NCBI GenBank assembly: GCA_902490145.1
Contig: CABUCT010000042.1
Location: 1-8,962, forward strand
Direction of reading: 5' to 3'
Length of the DNA stretch: 8,962 nt
Source: an uncultured Oscillospiraceae bacterium
GTDB lineage: Bacteria > Bacillota > Clostridia > Oscillospirales > Acutalibacteraceae
The position numbers were made by a program, and so were the translations under genes. Position 1 is the stretch's first letter; each line of letters opens with the position of its first letter. This document shows positions 7,083-8,962 of the stretch, one piece after another. The notes below the pieces were generated by a model that was given only the letters and a program-made list of their open reading frames with translations, was not told where the DNA came from and searched no databases.

Positions 7083-7150
7083 CAATCATTCGAAAAAATC
7101 GAGTAGACACTTAACTTTGCGTCCCCGCCTTTCGACGAGTTTGCTAAATA
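7073..7150 (-). ncRNA. GEMM-I type cyclic-dinucleotide riboswitch aptamer (cyclic-di-GMP-I class, A at position 20)
   Basis: On the minus strand AGCAAAC (7145-7139) leads into a 6-bp hairpin CTCGTC/GGCGGG (7139-7134 with 7129-7124, two wobble pairs). It is capped by the GAAA tetraloop (7133-7130) that docks in this class. The class-invariant GGACGCAAAG follows (7124-7115). The second domain has GTGTCTA (7110-7104), a TCGA-TTTTT-TCGA hairpin (7102-7090) and ATGATTGACTGACTGC (7089-7074), corresponding to the usual ATGAT-x-GCC-x-GG-x-TGCC end. The base equivalent to A47 of Vc2, which stacks in the ligand, is A7118; the base equivalent to G20 is A7145. The P1 helix is not obvious and the 5' end is close to the inferred transcription start. 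Class membership is strong; ligand identity (c-di-GMP, cGAMP or both) is open. Confidence 0.85.
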
Positions 7151-7160
7151 TATTTATTAT

Positions 7161-7189
7161 AATATATCATATCATTAAAATCCTGTCAA
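7161..7189 (-). promoter_or_regulatory. Sigma-A type promoter of the six-gene operon
   Basis: On the minus strand a perfect -35 TTGACA (7189-7184), a 17-base spacer and a -10 TATATT (7166-7161, one mismatch). Transcription should start near the A at about 7154, a few bases before the riboswitch aptamer. The near-consensus promoter suggests constitutive initiation, with control exerted at the leader terminator. Confidence 0.8.
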
Positions 7190-7200
7190 TCGCTATGATA

Positions 7201-7225
7201 ATTTCCCCGAAAAATCCGGCGAAAT
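7201..7225. repeat. Imperfect inverted repeat upstream of the -35 box
   Basis: On the minus strand ATTTC-g-CCG and CGG-g-GAAAT flank a 7-base centre: eight complementary pairs per arm broken by one G/G mismatch. It ends 11 bases before the -35 box. It has no T-run on either strand, so it is more like an operator than a terminator. No regulator can be named. Confidence 0.35.
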
Positions 7226-7255
7226 AAACACATCTTACTTTATATTAAAGCAAGA
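7221..7255 (-). terminator. Probable weak terminator of the ECF transporter operon
   Basis: Just after the S-component stop, the minus-strand RNA can form a 10-bp hairpin: TCTTGCTTTA and TAAAGTAAGA around a 3-base loop (7255-7233), including one G-U wobble. The same position is an A-C mismatch on the plus strand, which fits use in the minus direction. The tail (TGTGTTTATTTC) is T-rich but interrupted, so termination may be leaky. Confidence 0.5.
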
Positions 7256-7260
7256 TATTA

Positions 7261-7935
7261 TCATAATGCATATTTTATTTTTACCCGCTCAAGTATTTTT
7301 CCAATCGGCTTTGCAAAAAACAAAAGAAAAATCACATTCGACACGGCATAAATAACAATAAACCGGGAAGACGAAAGAATCGCAGCAAAATATCTTGAAA
7401 AATTAAATGTGCCGTCAACCCAAAGAACGGTCCAAACGTCCATAAACATCGAATACATCACACCTGAAAGAACCGCATATATCACAAGTATAATTTTGTT
7501 TCGTTTCAGTGGATCCGCAATAATTCCGGCAATCAGACCGATAATTCCCCAGCTGAACATCTGAAAAGGGGTCCACGGACCTTGTCCGAAAGAAAAGTTG
7601 GAAATAACCGCAGACAATGCTCCGGTCATAAAACCTGCTTCGCTTCCAAAATACATTGCCGTTATGATAACCAAAGCTGTGACCGGTTTAAATCCGGGCA
7701 GCGGAGTAAAAAGGATTCTTCCGACAACAGACAATGCAACCATTGCGGCAATCAAAATCAGGCTTTTTGAATTGTCTCTCTTTTTTTCAAAATGCAGAAA
7801 AAACGGTATGCAGGCAAGAATCGTAACACCAAGAGATATCCATGCGTATTGTTTTTCTTTAAACACAAGAGTTCCCGCTAAAATAATCGCCGGGATCACA
7901 AGAATTAGTATTGCATAGGACAATCGCTTTTTCAT
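7261..7935 (-). CDS. ECF transporter substrate-binding S component
   Basis: A 224-residue, very hydrophobic protein with about eight possible membrane segments (roughly 5-25, 31-49, 57-77, 84-100, 101-116, 123-142, 148-166, 184-208). The sequence GFKPVTALVII (81-91), FGSEAGFMTGALSAVISN (96-113) and FGQGPWTPFQMFSWG (116-130) is typical of vitamin-type S components, which capture the substrate and toggle in the membrane with EcfT and the ATPases. The ATG start at 7935 overlaps the stop of the ATPase gene (ATGA), with GGAGG 9 bases upstream. The pairing with a fused tandem ATPase suggests a dedicated transporter. A cobalamin-type (CbrT-like) or related substrate is possible from the GQGPWTP region, but I cannot fix it. 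Unrelated in evident function to the operon to its left. Confidence 0.85.
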   Translation of the reverse strand: MKKRLSYAILILVIPAIILAGTLVFKEKQYAWISLGVTILACIPFFLHFEKKRDNSKSLILIAAMVALSVVGRILFTPLPGFKPVTALVIITAMYFGSEAGFMTGALSAVISNFSFGQGPWTPFQMFSWGIIGLIAGIIADPLKRNKIILVIYAVLSGVMYSMFMDVWTVLWVDGTFNFSRYFAAILSSSRFIVIYAVSNVIFLLFFAKPIGKILERVKIKYAL

Positions 7936-8962
7936 TTAATGCATCCTCCGCTTTCAACACAATGATGCACTACCTGTTCGCAGGTCACAGCATACGGCCA
8001 AAGCTGACGTGCCATGCGGTTGGCCGCGGTAGTATAAAAATTATTTTCACTGAAAAATCTTTCCGGAATATCAGAAGAAATTATTTCACCGTCAAAAAAC
8101 AATGCACATCGGTCTGCATTCTCGGCAGCGAACTCAACATCATGGGTTACCATAAGAATTGTGATGCCGTCTTTCTTAAGTGCTGCCAATATTTCTTTCA
8201 GAGTTTGTTTGGAATAGGCATCAAGCCCCTTTGTCGGCTCATCCAACAGCAGGATTTTGGGCTCCAGCAAAAGCATTTTTGCCAAAGCACATTTCTGCTG
8301 CTCTCCTCCGCTTAAATCATACGGATGCTTGTCGAGCAGCTCTGTTATACCAATTTTTTCCGAAACATTTTTAATCCGTTCCTCAATTCGGTCTTTTGTA
8401 AGTTCAAGAATCTCCGAAAAATCTTCTCTAACATTGTCCTTTATAAAAACCGTCTGGGGATTCTGCATAAGGAAAGCCAGATTATTCCGATACAAAGAAT
8501 TATCTTTGTATTCTTTAATTTGCTTGCCGTTAATCAGCACTTTTCCCCGATAGGCTTTATTAAGTCCTGAAATAACATTCAGCATTGTAGTTTTTCCGGT
8601 TCCGTTGCCTCCAAGTATACAATAAAATTCACCGCGATGAATTTGCAGAGAAGCACCTCGAAGAATATCCGCAGCGTCCTTTTCGTAACGAAACCATACA
8701 TTTTTAAGTTCCACGGCAATATCATTTACAGGTTTATATTTACTTTCCGGTTCGGTTGTATCTGACGTGAAATATTTTTCAAGAAAACATTTGCCTTCTT
8801 TCACCGTAAGCGGACATTCATCAGAGATATTCAAGCTGTTAAAAATACGCACTGCACTTGGAAGTCCGAGCATCATCGGATGATCTTTTTGAATTTCTCC
8901 AAGTTTTGAACCAACGTTTTTCGGAGAATCATAAAGAAGCACTCTTCCCTGATCCATCATCA
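7932..8962 (-). CDS. Tandem-ATPase ECF transporter subunit (3' part, continues beyond right edge)
   Basis: The reading frame is open at the right edge, so the start is not visible; the apparent ATG at 8960 is internal. Residue numbers here count from that Met. Residues 1-20 match the end of a first ABC ATPase domain (MMDQGRVLLYDSPKNV, the strand after the H-loop). A linker follows, then a complete second ATPase: A-loop region VWFRYEKD (88-95), Walker A GGNGTGKTT (117-125), Q-loop LMQNPQ (164-169), signature LSGGEQQK (216-223), Walker B ILLLDEP (236-242) and H-loop histidine THD (272-274). The cysteine-containing tail (VTCEQVVHHCVESGGC) follows. Two ATPases in one chain fit EcfA-type energising subunits, here directly upstream of an S component. 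EcfT presumably lies outside the window. Confidence 0.9.
   Translation of the reverse strand, partial: MMDQGRVLLYDSPKNVGSKLGEIQKDHPMMLGLPSAVRIFNSLNISDECPLTVKEGKCFLEKYFTSDTTEPESKYKPVNDIAVELKNVWFRYEKDAADILRGASLQIHRGEFYCILGGNGTGKTTMLNVISGLNKAYRGKVLINGKQIKEYKDNSLYRNNLAFLMQNPQTVFIKDNVREDFSEILELTKDRIEERIKNVSEKIGITELLDKHPYDLSGGEQQKCALAKMLLLEPKILLLDEPTKGLDAYSKQTLKEILAALKKDGITILMVTHDVEFAAENADRCALFFDGEIISSDIPERFFSENNFYTTAANRMARQLWPYAVTCEQVVHHCVESGGCIK

Noticed and set aside
7155..7189. Alternative -10 TATAAT at 7160-7156 region with the same -35
   Set aside because: The spacing would be about 22 bases; TATATT gives the standard 17.
7598..8315. Plus-strand open frames opposite the ECF transporter genes
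   Set aside because: They are antisense to a strong S component and an ABC ATPase with all nucleotide-binding motifs.
1..8962. CRISPR array, tRNA/rRNA, insertion sequence or attachment site
   Set aside because: I saw no direct-repeat array, transposase, terminal inverted repeats or tRNA-like cloverleaf on reading the window; a tRNAscan and self-alignment would settle it.

Overview
The window looks like chromosomal DNA of a low-GC Gram-positive bacterium, most likely a clostridium (Lachnospiraceae/Oscillospiraceae-like). This is an inference from the AT-rich composition, the strong GGAGG-type ribosome binding sites, and the families present (ECF vitamin transporter, CotH-family kinase, DUF4956, stand-alone VTC domain, GEMM-type riboswitch). 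Every gene I can support lies on the minus strand, so the window is best read from right to left.

Right part (8962 to about 7221): the tail of an ECF (energy-coupling factor) transporter operon. It holds the 3' part of a tandem-ATPase EcfA protein, entering from the right edge. A membrane S component (substrate unknown) overlaps it by the 4-base ATGA. A weak hairpin after the S-component stop is a plausible terminator.

Control region (about 7190 to 7037): a consensus-like sigma-A promoter (TTGACA, 17-base spacer, TATATT) would start transcription about 7 bases after its -10 box. Almost at once the RNA enters a GEMM-I type (cyclic-di-GMP-I class) riboswitch aptamer. Its 3' end overlaps the 5' arm of a strong intrinsic terminator (10-bp perfect stem, then two runs of six T separated by a G). 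The layout predicts an ON switch: ligand-bound aptamer sequesters the terminator arm and allows read-through. The base equivalent to G20 of the Vc2 aptamer is A, a change associated with cGAMP-responsive or promiscuous GEMM-Ib RNAs.

Left part (7030 to 1 and beyond): a tight six-gene operon under that switch. The order is VTC-domain polyphosphate polymerase, DUF4956 membrane protein, CotH-family kinase (membrane-anchored, extracytoplasmic), clan GH-A-like glycosidase with a CBM9/DOMON-like C-terminal domain (membrane-anchored, extracytoplasmic), HEAT-like repeat protein (membrane-anchored, probably cytoplasmic), and a processive-type family 2 glycosyltransferase cut by the left edge. Gaps are 0-35 bases and the last two genes overlap by 7 bases.

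Taken together this reads as a second-messenger-controlled, synthase-dependent surface polysaccharide system with an unusual phosphate arm: the GT2 polymerises and exports a glycan, the glycosidase-like protein trims or binds it, and the VTC/DUF4956/CotH trio makes polyphosphate and/or phosphorylates an extracellular target. The family assignments are strong. The joint function, the product and the ligand are inference.
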